Below, piece by piece: positions 20,086 to 28,690 of a DNA stretch of 64,000 bases (positions within the stretch are counted from its first letter, which is position 1; each line of letters begins with the position of its first letter). Source of the DNA: Bosea sp. RAC05 (GTDB lineage: Bacteria > Pseudomonadota > Alphaproteobacteria > Rhizobiales > Beijerinckiaceae); contig NZ_CP016464.1 of the NCBI RefSeq assembly GCF_001713455.1, positions 3,086,001-3,150,000 of the forward strand, in the 5' to 3' direction. The notes beneath the pieces are model-generated. The model was given only the letters and a program-made list of their open reading frames with translations. It did no database searches and was not told the DNA's origin. A program made the position numbers and the translations under genes.

Positions 20086-21522
20086 TCAGCGGCCGTCCGG
20101 CGTCTGCGTGCCCCAGAGCAGGCCCTTGACCTGGTCGTAATGCTTGCGCTCGTCATAGGCTTCCGCCCGGAGCTTCAGCGTGTTGGCCGAGAGACGGCCG
20201 ATCGCCGACAGCACCGAATAGGACGCGACGACGCGGTCGCGCTGCGCCGTCACCAGCGTCGAGCGCGCGCTGACCAGTTCCTGCTGGGCGTTGAGCACGT
20301 CGAGCGTGGTGCGCTGGCCGACCTTGGCCTCCTCGCGCACGCCCGACAGCGCCGTTTCCGCCGCCTGGACCTGGGCCTGCGCGGCGACGATCTGCGCCTT
20401 GGACGCCTCGAGCCCGCCCCAGGCCGAGACGACGGCGGCGCGGACGGTGTCGCGCTGGGTGTCGACCTCGATGCGGCGCTGGCCGGCGGTTTCCTTGGCC
20501 TGCCGGGTCCGCGAATAGACCTGCCCGCCCTCGTAGATCGGGATGGTGAGCGTGCCGACGACGCTGGCGGAGGTGCGGTTGTCGCCGAAGACGCTGCTGT
20601 CATAGCGCTGCTGCACGAGACCGCGGACGCCGAGCACCGGATAGAGATCGGCCTCCGTCACCTTGACCTGGAGCTCCGCCGCATCGACGCCGTGCAGGGA
20701 GGCGATGATCGCGGGGTGACCTGAGAGCGCGGTGTCCAGCGCCGCCGGCAGCGACTTGGGCAGCAGGTTCTCGACCGGCTTGCCCGGCGCCAGCTGCTTG
20801 GGCTCGGCGCCGACATTCTGGCGATAGCGCGCGATCGAGGTCTTCAGATTGGATTCGGCGAGAATGGCCTGGGACTGCGACTGCGACAGCCGCGCCTCGG
20901 CCTGAGCGACGTCGGTGCGCGTGACTTCGCCGACCTGGAAACGGTCGCGCGTCTGGCGCAGCTGCTCCTCGAGCACCTCGACGTTGTTGCGGTTGAGGGT
21001 CAGGATCGCCGTGTCCCGCAGCACGTTCATGTAGGACGTCGCGGCATCGAGCAGAACGTTCTGCTCGGTGTTGCGCAGCGTGGCGCGGGCGCCCAGCACC
21101 TGCGATTCGGCCTGGCCGACCGAGTTGCGGGTCTTGCCGCCATCGAAGATGTTCTGGTCGACCTGGACGCCACCGCCGCGAGGAGCGAGCCGCGTCGTCG
21201 AGGTTCCTGCCCCCGGAATATTGGCATCCGTGATGCTGGCGCCGATGTCGGCCGAGGCCGTGATGCGGGGCCGGTAGCCCGAGAGTGCCTGGGGAACGTT
21301 CTCGTTGGTCGCCCGCAGCGAGGCGCGCTGGGCATTCAGCGTCGGGTTGCCGGCATAGGCGCGCGCCAGCGCCGCCTCCATGGTCTGGGCCAGAGCCGGC
21401 GACGCCCCTGAAGCGATCATGAGGCCCAGCGCAACCGCCAGCCCCGATACGCCGATCTTCCTACCGTCGAACCACTTCACCACAGGACGCCTCATGTGCG
21501 GACTCAAGTCGCGCCCAGGCAT
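20086..21522 (-). CDS. tolC: TolC-family outer-membrane channel
   Basis: Trimeric outer-membrane exit duct for type I secretion and efflux pumps. The 478-residue precursor has a signal sequence (about residues 24-46, ending SPALAQ) after a basic N-terminus. It shows the two-fold repeat of TolC: LARAYAGNPTLNAQRASLRA in the first half and DTALSGHPAIIASLHGVDAA in the second. GGGVQVDQNIFDGGKT and TIPIYEGGQVYSRTRQA are equivalent strand regions. The ATG at 21522 has GAGG about 8 bases upstream; an ATG at 21495 is possible. Confidence 0.9.
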   Translation of the reverse strand: MPGRDLSPHMRRPVVKWFDGRKIGVSGLAVALGLMIASGASPALAQTMEAALARAYAGNPTLNAQRASLRATNENVPQALSGYRPRITASADIGASITDANIPGAGTSTTRLAPRGGGVQVDQNIFDGGKTRNSVGQAESQVLGARATLRNTEQNVLLDAATSYMNVLRDTAILTLNRNNVEVLEEQLRQTRDRFQVGEVTRTDVAQAEARLSQSQSQAILAESNLKTSIARYRQNVGAEPKQLAPGKPVENLLPKSLPAALDTALSGHPAIIASLHGVDAAELQVKVTEADLYPVLGVRGLVQQRYDSSVFGDNRTSASVVGTLTIPIYEGGQVYSRTRQAKETAGQRRIEVDTQRDTVRAAVVSAWGGLEASKAQIVAAQAQVQAAETALSGVREEAKVGQRTTLDVLNAQQELVSARSTLVTAQRDRVVASYSVLSAIGRLSANTLKLRAEAYDERKHYDQVKGLLWGTQTPDGR

Positions 21523-21645
21523 CGCCCCAGCCTCGGCATACTAACAAAGGATACATAGCCCGCCGCGCGCCGTCCGCCAACGCGCAGAAGCGGCTTCGCC
21601 GACTTTGCCTGTGGCTGTGCCGCAAAAATGCGACACTGCCTGTCC

Positions 21646-22284
21646 TCAGAACACGAATTCCGGCTTCCTGCGGAACTCTTCGAGCGCCGGCGCCGCCGCG
21701 TCGAACACGGCGCGTCCCGACGATTTGCCGCCGCTCTTCTGGTAGAGCTTCACGCGGGCCGCGCGACCGCTGCCCTCGACCACGACGAGCCGGCCACCGT
21801 CGCGCAGCAGCGCAAACAGCGTCTCCGGTGTCGTCTCGCAGGCGCCCGATACGAGAATCGCGTCGAAGCTGGCATCCGCCGGCTTGGCCGCCGCAGCCGT
21901 GACCGTCGCACCCGCCTGGGTGAGAGCCGCCTTGGCCTGTTCGAGCGCGGGCGCATCCGGCTCCCACAGGGTCGTCTCGGCGCCCATCTGCGCCATCAGG
22001 GCGGCGCCGTATCCGGTGCCGCCGCCATAATCGAGCGCCCGCTCCCCGGCCTGCAGGTCGAGCACCTGGATCATGCGGACCAGCACCATCGGCGTCATCA
22101 GCGCCCGCCCGGTACCCGGCAGCGCCACCGCCTGGTCGAGATAGGCCAGATGCGACAGCGACGCCGGCAGGAAGGCCTCGCGCGGCACCGTGTCGGCCGC
22201 GGCCAGCACGGCGCGGTCCGTCACGTCATAGGTGCGCAGCTGGCAGTCGACCATCATGCGGCGCAAGGCGGCGAAACTGTCCAT
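21646..22284 (-). CDS. pcm: Protein-L-isoaspartate O-methyltransferase-like protein
   Basis: A 212-residue SAM-dependent methyltransferase of the type that precedes tolC in many alphaproteobacteria. MVDCQLRTYDVTD near the N-terminus, PREAFLP and the SAM loop LDYGGGTGYGAALMAQMG (about residues 89-106) support the assignment. ILVSGACETTPETL corresponds to motif II. It starts with MDSFAALRRM at 22284. The divergence from classical Pcm leaves the real substrate uncertain; repair of isoaspartate is the default call. Confidence 0.82.
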   Translation of the reverse strand: MDSFAALRRMMVDCQLRTYDVTDRAVLAAADTVPREAFLPASLSHLAYLDQAVALPGTGRALMTPMVLVRMIQVLDLQAGERALDYGGGTGYGAALMAQMGAETTLWEPDAPALEQAKAALTQAGATVTAAAAKPADASFDAILVSGACETTPETLFALLRDGGRLVVVEGSGRAARVKLYQKSGGKSSGRAVFDAAAPALEEFRRKPEFVF

Positions 22285-22567
22285 GTCCCGAATTCTCCGT
22301 GCACCCCAAAAAACGAGGCCGGCCGCGCGTACAGGCGGCGTTTGCGCCGAGGCCTGTGCCCCGCAACGTCGCCCGCGGCGGCCATGCCTGCTTTCTGTTC
22401 GAGTGCGCTGCAAAAGGCAAGACGCCGGCTCGCCGCCTGCCCCGGAGCGCGCAGCCGATGCCGCCCTGCCCGCATGGCGCGAAACGTCCGGGCCGGAGCA
22501 AGCGCCATCACGTGTCCGGCCCAAACGACATGACGTAACATTATCAATGATTCGCGTGGGTGGCCGC

Positions 22568-23368
22568 ATGTTCGACACGAAGTCTCTGTGCCTGAATCTC
22601 ATCGAGCGCTCGGATGTGGCGACGGCCCTCTCGACCAGCGGCCAGGTCGATGCGCGCTATCTCGCCGCCAACGGGACCTATCTGACCCTGATCGAGCGGA
22701 TCTGGGACGAGCTCGACGGCCAGTCGCTCATCGGCAAGGGCAGCGCGATCGACGATGCCGCACGCGAGCGAAGGCTCGGGCTGCTCGACCGGCAGGGCTT
22801 CTACGATTGCGAGCAGGCCGTGATCGGCACGGCATCGGGCCGCCGCGTCGCCGTCGAGATCAGTGCCCAGCGCATCTGGTGCAGCGGTCTCGCCTGCGAC
22901 CTCGAGTTCTTCAGGCCCCTTTGTCCTCCCGCGGACCCGGTGGAGGCGAGCGATCACGACGCACTGCCGCTTCCTCGCGCCTGCTTTCGGCCGGAACTGC
23001 AGGCCAGTCTGCAGATGCTCTCGGGCTTCGACCGGACCATTCTGATGCGGCGGATGCTGACCGCCGTGGCCGAGGGCGGGCTGCTGGTCGCCAAGGTCGC
23101 CCCGAATCCGTCGATCATCCGCTTTTCCGAAGTGTTGCGGAATCGGTTGGCGCCCTATCTGTCAGCCGAACGAGGTGGGGCCGGGACCAAGCTGGACTTC
23201 TCGGCGCTCGATGCCGCCGCCGCCGAGCGACATCTGCTCGACATGGCCGGAGACATCTGGAGCCTGATCCATTTCGCGAAGGACGCGGACGCCGCCCGCC
23301 TGCTGGAGAGGCTCGTCGCGCCCTACACGCGGCCGGCGTCCCTGGTGGTCGGCGAAACCGGCTCATGA
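22568..23368 (+). CDS. PAS-like domain protein of unknown function
   Basis: A 266-residue protein with no family I can name. Residues about 20-105 look like a PAS fold (YLAANGTYLTLIERIWDELDG, then a linker and a VAVEISAQRIWCSGL strand pair). The second half is largely helical (LQMLSGFDRTILMRRMLTAV and WSLIHFAKDADAARLLERL). No output domain is seen, so it may work through partners. The ATG at 22568 has a weak GGGTGG ribosome-binding site; an ATG at 22547 would add seven residues. It is divergent from pcm across about 280 bases. Confidence 0.6.
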   Translation: MFDTKSLCLNLIERSDVATALSTSGQVDARYLAANGTYLTLIERIWDELDGQSLIGKGSAIDDAARERRLGLLDRQGFYDCEQAVIGTASGRRVAVEISAQRIWCSGLACDLEFFRPLCPPADPVEASDHDALPLPRACFRPELQASLQMLSGFDRTILMRRMLTAVAEGGLLVAKVAPNPSIIRFSEVLRNRLAPYLSAERGGAGTKLDFSALDAAAAERHLLDMAGDIWSLIHFAKDADAARLLERLVAPYTRPASLVVGETGS

Positions 23369-23437
23369 CATGCGCAGACGCGCAACGGCAGAACACGGCT
23401 GCTGCCTGATTGAGCGATCGGTCGGTCGGGAAAAGAT

Positions 23438-23511
23438 TGGAGGCCTCGCCCGGAATCGAACCGGGGTGCAAGGATTTGCAGTCCTCTGCGTAACCACTCC
23501 GCCACGAGGCC
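23438..23511 (-). tRNA. tRNA-Cys (anticodon GCA)
   Basis: A 74-base cloverleaf with GGCCTCG/CGAGGCC acceptor arms, a CTGCAAA anticodon loop (GCA at 23477-23479), GGTTCGATTCC in the T arm, and an encoded CCA. Confidence 0.97.
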
Positions 23512-23681
23512 TTCCGCGGGCCGAAACGCCGCAGCGCCAACCCGATGGCCCGCTATAACCATATGCGGGGCCGCGCCGCAACTGCCATGCGAGGGGAACG
23601 GCGCAGATGAGCGCCATTCCCGGCGGACGGTCGGAAAAGGGGTTGCGTCGTCGGAACGGCGTGGCTATACGCGGCCACCGA

Positions 23682-23756
23682 TCCCGGATAGCTCAGCGGT
23701 AGAGCAATCGACTGTTAATCGATTGGTCGCAGGTTCGAATCCTGCTCCGGGAGCCA
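23682..23756 (+). tRNA. tRNA-Asn (anticodon GTT)
   Basis: A 75-base cloverleaf with TCCCGGA/TCCGGGA acceptor arms, AGCTCAGCGGTAGAGC D arm, CTGTTAA anticodon loop (GTT at 23714-23716), GGTTCGAATCC T arm and an encoded CCA. Confidence 0.97.
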
Positions 23757-23762
23757 GTGTTT

Positions 23763-23799
23763 CGAAAGGCCCGTGCCAAGGCACGGGCCTTTCGCTTTT
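23763..23799 (+). terminator. Rho-independent terminator after tRNA-Asn
   Basis: Perfect 15-bp stem (CGAAAGGCCCGTGCC with its complement, AA loop) followed by CTTTT, starting 7 bases after the tRNA 3' end. Confidence 0.9.
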
Positions 23800-23994
23800 C
23801 GAGCCTGGTCGCGCCGCCGCGCCGGACCCCGTGCCGGCAGCTCCTGCACCGGCCAAGCCTCGGTCCAGACGGGGACGCAAAGCCCCGCACGGGATGATCG
23901 ATGCCGCGCCCTGCACTGGTGCAACCATCCGGCCCGTGAGACGTTGGGGTGTGAGAGGCCGCAGGGCCAGGAATCTCACCCGGGGACACGACAC

Positions 23995-24315
23995 ATGCGC
24001 AACCTGATTCTCGCGGCCGCGATGACGCTGGGCCTGGGCCTGGTCCCCGGCTCCCTGGCAGCGGCGCCCGCCGCCTCGCTGCCGGTCCCGCTGACGGCCA
24101 TGGCCGAGCAGACCATGCCGGACATCGAGCTTGCCCAGACCCGCGGCAATGCTGGCCCGGGAGGCGGCTATTACGGACCGCGAAGCGGGTATTACGGGCC
24201 GCGCAACCGCTATCGCGGTCGGGGCTATGGCTATCGCCGCTCCTACGGCCCGCCGCCGCGCGTCTACGGACGCGGCTACTATCGCCGCGACCGCCAGTGG
24301 GACCGCACCTGGTGA
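23995..24315 (+). CDS. Small secreted Gly/Tyr/Arg-rich protein
   Basis: A 106-residue precursor with a signal peptide (MRNLILAAAMTLGLGLVPGS, cleaved near AAAPA). The mature C-terminal half is low-complexity, with GGGYYGPRSGYYGPRNRY and RGRGYGYRRSYGPP repeats. Composition resembles the BA14K-type protein at 8788-9288, but the BA14K module itself is absent. It is strongly basic and probably periplasmic or surface-bound; function unknown. The ribosome-binding site is weak. It lies alone between tRNA-Asn and the photolyase. Confidence 0.7.
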   Translation: MRNLILAAAMTLGLGLVPGSLAAAPAASLPVPLTAMAEQTMPDIELAQTRGNAGPGGGYYGPRSGYYGPRNRYRGRGYGYRRSYGPPPRVYGRGYYRRDRQWDRTW

Positions 24316-24422
24316 CCCGCCGGGGCGGTTGACCGGCGGGCCGCGCGTTGGCGGCCCGCCTGCTTCCTCCTGCCGCATTCGGCCGGCTGGCGCCGCGGGC
24401 AGCCAGGCGTTAGCTCTCGCGA

Positions 24423-25874
24423 ATGGCAGCCACATCCCTTCACTGGTTTCGCGACGACCTGCGCCTCGCCGACAATCCGGCCCTGGCGGCGGCCGTCGAA
24501 AACGGCCCGACCCTGTGCCTCTACATCCTTGACGAGGGCGGCGCGCGCCGTGCTCCCGGTGGCGCGAGCCGCTGGTGGCTGTCGCGGTCGCTGGCGTCGC
24601 TCGGCGCCTCGCTCGCGCAGCGCGGCGGCGAACTCGTGATCATGCGGGGCGATCCGGCCGCAATCCTGCCGCGCGTCGCGGCGCAGGCGAAGGTCGATCT
24701 CGTCACCTGGAACCGGCGCTATGAGCGCGAGACGATTGCCCTCGACACGGACCTCAAGACCGCACTGACGGCGGCCGGCCATCGCGTCGCCACCTTCAAC
24801 GCCGCGCTGCTGAACGAACCCTGGCAGGTCACCACCAAGACCGGCGACCCGGTGAAGGTGTTTTCGCCCTATTGGCGCGCCGCGCGGGCACTCGGGGAGC
24901 CATCCGCACCCGGCCCGGCGCCGGCCCGGATCGTCCCGCTGCCGCTGCCGGCCGGGCTGTCGACGATGGCCGCTCGACCTGAGAATCTCGCCCTCGAGCC
25001 GACCACACCGGACTGGGCCGGCGGCCTCCGCGAGGCCTGGACGCCCGGCGAGGCCGGCGCGGCTACGGCGCTGACCGATTTTCTCCGCGGCCCGCTCGAC
25101 GGCTATGGCGAGGGCCGCAACCGGCCCGATTATGTCTCGACCTCGCGGCTGTCGCCGCATCTGCGCTTCGGCGAGATCGGCCCCCGCCAGATCTGGCATG
25201 CGACGCGCAGTGCCGTCGAAAGCGGCGAGGCGAAGGCCTCCACCTCCGATGCCGAGAAGTTCCTGTCGGAGATCGGCTGGCGCGAATTCTCCTACCACCT
25301 GCTGTTCTACAATCCCGAGCTGGCGACACGGAACTTCAACGCCCGCTTCGACGCCTTCCCCTGGCGCCGCGACGAGGCCGCGCTGAAGGCCTGGCAGCGC
25401 GGAGCGACAGGCTATCCCATCATCGATGCCGGCCTGCGCGAGCTCTGGACCACCGGCTGGATGCACAACCGCGTCCGGATGATCGTCGCCTCCTTCCTGA
25501 TCAAGCATCTGCTGATCGACTGGCGCGAGGGCGAGGCCTGGTTCTGGGACACGCTGGTCGACGCCGATCCGGCCAACAACGCCGCGAGCTGGCAGTGGGT
25601 CGCGGGCTCGGGCGCCGACGCCGCGCCCTATTTCCGGATCTTCAACCCGGTCACGCAGGGGCTGAAGTTCGATCCCGACGGCCTTTATGTCCGTCGCTGG
25701 GTCCCCGAGATCGCGGCCTTGCCGGACGCGCTGATCCACGAGCCCTGGAAGGCCGATGCCGGCACCCTGCGCAGCGCCGGGATCGGGCTCGGCGAGAGCT
25801 ATCCGCGGCCGATCGTCGATCTCGACGCCGGCCGCGAGCGGGCGCTGGCGGCCCTGGCCGCGACCCGGGACTGA
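24423..25874 (+). CDS. phrB: Deoxyribodipyrimidine photolyase
   Basis: Light-driven repair of cyclobutane pyrimidine dimers. The 483-residue class-I enzyme has an N-terminal antenna domain (LHWFRDDLRLADNPAL) and a C-terminal FAD domain with TSRLSPHLRFGEIGPRQIWH, FLSEIGWREFSYHLL, GYPIIDAGLRELWTTGWMHN and LVDADPANNAASWQWVAGSG. The last two hold the FAD and dimer-binding residues typical of CPD photolyases. It begins at ATG 24423 and is convergent with the SDR gene. Confidence 0.95.
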   Translation: MAATSLHWFRDDLRLADNPALAAAVENGPTLCLYILDEGGARRAPGGASRWWLSRSLASLGASLAQRGGELVIMRGDPAAILPRVAAQAKVDLVTWNRRYERETIALDTDLKTALTAAGHRVATFNAALLNEPWQVTTKTGDPVKVFSPYWRAARALGEPSAPGPAPARIVPLPLPAGLSTMAARPENLALEPTTPDWAGGLREAWTPGEAGAATALTDFLRGPLDGYGEGRNRPDYVSTSRLSPHLRFGEIGPRQIWHATRSAVESGEAKASTSDAEKFLSEIGWREFSYHLLFYNPELATRNFNARFDAFPWRRDEAALKAWQRGATGYPIIDAGLRELWTTGWMHNRVRMIVASFLIKHLLIDWREGEAWFWDTLVDADPANNAASWQWVAGSGADAAPYFRIFNPVTQGLKFDPDGLYVRRWVPEIAALPDALIHEPWKADAGTLRSAGIGLGESYPRPIVDLDAGRERALAALAATRD

Positions 25875-25884
25875 CGCCCGTGGC

Positions 25885-26679
25885 TCAGAGCGTCCTGGCG
25901 CCTTTACGCCGGGACGCCTGCCGCAGCAGCCAGAAATAGGCCGGATAGGGCAGCAGGTTCACTGCCTTGAGCAGCCAGGACAGGCGGCGCGGGAAGGTGA
26001 TCTCGAAGCCACCCGAAGCCAGACCGTCGGCGATGCGCCGCGCCGCCGCCTCCGGGGTGATGATCAGCGGCATCGGCACCGTCTTGGGGCGCGTCATCGG
26101 CGTGTCGACCCAGCCCGGATTGACCAGCTGGAGCGTGATCCCCGCCCGGTCGCAGTCGAATTTCAGCGTCTCGCAGAGATGGATCACGGCCGCCTTGGAG
26201 ACGCCATAGGCGGAGGCGCCGGGCAGGCCGCCATAGCCGGCGACGGAAGCGGTGACCGCGATCTGCCCGCGGCCACGCGCGCCCATGCGCTCCCGGACCG
26301 CCGAGACGCCGCGGGCGACGCCGACCAGATTGACCGCGATGATTCGCTCGAAGGCCTCCATGTCGAGAAGGCCGTCCGACTCGGGCGCGATGCCGGCATT
26401 CAGCACGGCGAGCGCGATCGGACCATGAACGCTCTCGATGCCGTCGACCACCGCCTGCATCGCGGCGGCATCGGTGACGTCGCCGGCATGGGCGACGATG
26501 CGGCCGGGCAACCCGTCCGCCCGCCGCGCCACATCCTCGAGCAGGTCGAGCCGGCGCGCCGTGATCGCGACGCTCCAGCCGCGCCGCGCCAGTTCGAGCG
26601 CCAGCGCCTCGCCGATTCCCGTGCTCGCGCCGGTGATCCAGGCGATGCCGTCGCTCGGCTGCATGCGCGGCAGGGACAT
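25885..26679 (-). CDS. Short-chain dehydrogenase/reductase
   Basis: A 264-residue SDR. The cofactor loop is TGASTGIGEALALELARRG and ALAVLNAGIAPE replaces the usual NNAG as LNAG. The catalytic Tyr-Lys pair lies in YGVSKAAV, and PGWVDTPMTRP follows. The C-terminus (RRLSWLLKAVNLLPYPAYFW) is hydrophobic and may contact the membrane, as in YqjQ/DltE-like SDRs. The ATG at 26679 has GAGG upstream. Its 3' end encodes an inverted repeat (25891-25918) that may also help end transcription. Substrate unknown. Confidence 0.85.
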   Translation of the reverse strand: MSLPRMQPSDGIAWITGASTGIGEALALELARRGWSVAITARRLDLLEDVARRADGLPGRIVAHAGDVTDAAAMQAVVDGIESVHGPIALAVLNAGIAPESDGLLDMEAFERIIAVNLVGVARGVSAVRERMGARGRGQIAVTASVAGYGGLPGASAYGVSKAAVIHLCETLKFDCDRAGITLQLVNPGWVDTPMTRPKTVPMPLIITPEAAARRIADGLASGGFEITFPRRLSWLLKAVNLLPYPAYFWLLRQASRRKGARTL

Positions 26680-26873
26680 GGGACCTCGCTGAAGGGGGAG
26701 ATCGCTTATGTAGGACTTGCGCCGGGCGGACGGAAGCCCTCCTCCGTCGTCACCGAGGCGGACCGCCCACATCAGCGCGCTGTAGCGCGGGCGCCGGGAT
26801 CGGTGCAGTCTCGCCAGGCCATGCCGATGCCCCCGGCGCGACCGCCGGGACGATTCTCAAGAGTGCGAGACCG

Positions 26874-27590
26874 ATGACCACCGCCCTGCTCTTCCGCGAC
26901 GACGCCTATCTCGCCGAGACCCCGGCCACCGTGCTGGCGGTGAACGAGCGCGGCGGCATCGAACTGGACCGGACGGTCTTCTACGCCACCGGCGGCGGCC
27001 AGCCCGGCGATGCCGGCCTGCTGCGCCGGGCCGACGGCACCACGATCGCGATCGGCAGCGCAATCTATGATCCGCAGGACCGCAGCCGCATCCTGCATGT
27101 GCCGGTGGACGGCCAGCCCGCGCCGCAGCCCGGCGAGGCGGTGAGCGCCGTCCTCGACTGGGAGCGCCGGCTCAAGCGCATGCGCATTCACACCGCGCTG
27201 CATCTGCTCAGCGTCGTCCTGCCCTTTCCCGTCACCGGCGGCGCGATCGGCGACGGCGATGGCCGGCTGGATTTCGACATTCCCGACGGCGGGCTCGACA
27301 AGGCCGAGATCGCCGAAAAGCTGAACGCGCTGGTCGCACGCAACGCCGCCGTGACCGAGCGCTGGATCACCGATGCCGAACTCGACGCCAATCCCGGCCT
27401 CGTCAAGACGATGTCGGTCCAGCCGCCGCGTGGCTCGGGCCGCATCCGGCTCGTCGCGATCGGCGACATCGATCTGCAGCCCTGCGGCGGCACCCATGTC
27501 CGCAACACCGCCGAGATCGGCCTTGTCGCGGTCACGGATATCGAGAAGAAGGGCAAGCAGAACCGGCGCGTCCGGATCGCGCTCGCCTGA
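26874..27590 (+). CDS. alaX: Alanyl-tRNA editing protein AlaX
   Basis: Free-standing editing domain that hydrolyses mischarged Ser- or Gly-tRNA-Ala. The 238-residue protein carries the zinc motif HTALH (His106, His110) and CGGTH (Cys204, His208), plus VFYATGGGQPGD (AlaX N-domain, residues 35-46). The length fits the AlaX-M class. It is followed after 58 bases by sseA, and the two probably form an operon. Confidence 0.92.
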   Translation: MTTALLFRDDAYLAETPATVLAVNERGGIELDRTVFYATGGGQPGDAGLLRRADGTTIAIGSAIYDPQDRSRILHVPVDGQPAPQPGEAVSAVLDWERRLKRMRIHTALHLLSVVLPFPVTGGAIGDGDGRLDFDIPDGGLDKAEIAEKLNALVARNAAVTERWITDAELDANPGLVKTMSVQPPRGSGRIRLVAIGDIDLQPCGGTHVRNTAEIGLVAVTDIEKKGKQNRRVRIALA

Positions 27591-27648
27591 GGGCGACGCC
27601 GGATACCAGGACCCATCCACACAAGAAGCCGACGAGGAAACCTCCGCC

Positions 27649-28506
27649 ATGCCCCGCGACACCGTTTTCGTCTCGACCGAGTGGCTCGCCGAGCGCCTGG
27701 ACGCGCCCGACATCGTCGTGGTCGACGGCTCCTGGTATCTGCCGGTCCATGCCCGCGATCCCCATGCGGACTATGCCGAGCGGCGCATTCCCGGCGCCCT
27801 TCGCTTCGACATCGACGCGGTCAAGGACACCGGCTCCGACCTGCCGCACATGCTGCCGCGCCCGGAGGCCTTCGCCGCCGCGGTCGGCGCCATGGGCATC
27901 GGCGACGGCATGCGCATCGTCGTCTATGACGGGCTCGGCCTGTTCTCGGCGCCGCGCGTCCGCTGGACCTTCCGCACCTTCGGCGCCAAGGACGTCGTGA
28001 TCCTCGAAGGCGGCTTCCCGAAATGGCAGGCCGAAAACCGCCCGATCGAGCATGGCCCGCCGCGCAGCCGCGCCGCGCGCAGCTTCACCGCCCGCCTCGA
28101 CCATTCCGCCGTGGCCGATGCCGGCGATATTGCCCGCGCCCTGGCCGAGGGCACTGCGCAGGTCGTCGATGCTCGCCCGGGCGACCGCTTCCGCGGCGAG
28201 GCGCCGGAGCCGCGCGCCGGCGTCCGCTCCGGCCACATGCCCGGCTCGCTCAACCTGCCCTTCCCGGCCATCGTCGAGAACGGGCAGCTCCGGTCGCCGG
28301 AGGCCATCGCCGCCGCCTTTGCCGAGGCCGGCGTCGATCTCGACCGGCCGCTGATCACGAGCTGCGGCTCGGGCGTCTCGGCGGCGATCCTGTCGACGGC
28401 GCTGGAGACGATCGGCAAACCGGCCCGCGCCCTCTATGACGGCTCCTGGGCCGAATGGGGCGCCAGCGACCGGCCCCTCGCGACGGGGCCGGCGAAGCGC
28501 GGCTAG
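27649..28506 (+). CDS. sseA: 3-mercaptopyruvate/thiosulfate sulfurtransferase
   Basis: Two-domain rhodanese of 285 residues. The N-terminal inactive domain begins VSTEWLAERLDAPDIVVVDG and includes HARDPHADYAERRIPGA. The C-terminal domain has VVDARPGDRFRGEAPEPR and the catalytic loop ITSCGSGVSAA (Cys239). CGSG-V is the mercaptopyruvate sulfurtransferase form of the loop. The ATG at 27649 follows GAGGAAA at a suitable distance. The stop codon lies in a 16-base perfect palindrome (28497-28512), which may be incidental. Confidence 0.92.
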   Translation: MPRDTVFVSTEWLAERLDAPDIVVVDGSWYLPVHARDPHADYAERRIPGALRFDIDAVKDTGSDLPHMLPRPEAFAAAVGAMGIGDGMRIVVYDGLGLFSAPRVRWTFRTFGAKDVVILEGGFPKWQAENRPIEHGPPRSRAARSFTARLDHSAVADAGDIARALAEGTAQVVDARPGDRFRGEAPEPRAGVRSGHMPGSLNLPFPAIVENGQLRSPEAIAAAFAEAGVDLDRPLITSCGSGVSAAILSTALETIGKPARALYDGSWAEWGASDRPLATGPAKRG

Positions 28507-28690
28507 CCGCGCCGCCTCCCGTTGACCGGCACGTCGCCGGACGATACTCAACCACCGGGATAACCATTCTGGACGGCAGGCGACACGGCCTGCTGTCACA
28601 GGCGGGTCGTGGTGCCCGTCATAAGGCTCCTCACCCACACAAACCGAGAGGCGGCTGCGACCGTCGCGGACAGCAGCACGGACAGCGACG

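Noticed and set aside
23438..23756. Two tRNA genes as a possible integration site of a genomic island
   Set aside because: No integrase, flanking direct repeat or composition shift is seen nearby.
28522..28548. TTGACC and GATACT as a promoter for the MFS gene
   Set aside because: The spacing is 15 bases and the -10 match is poor; not strong enough to list.
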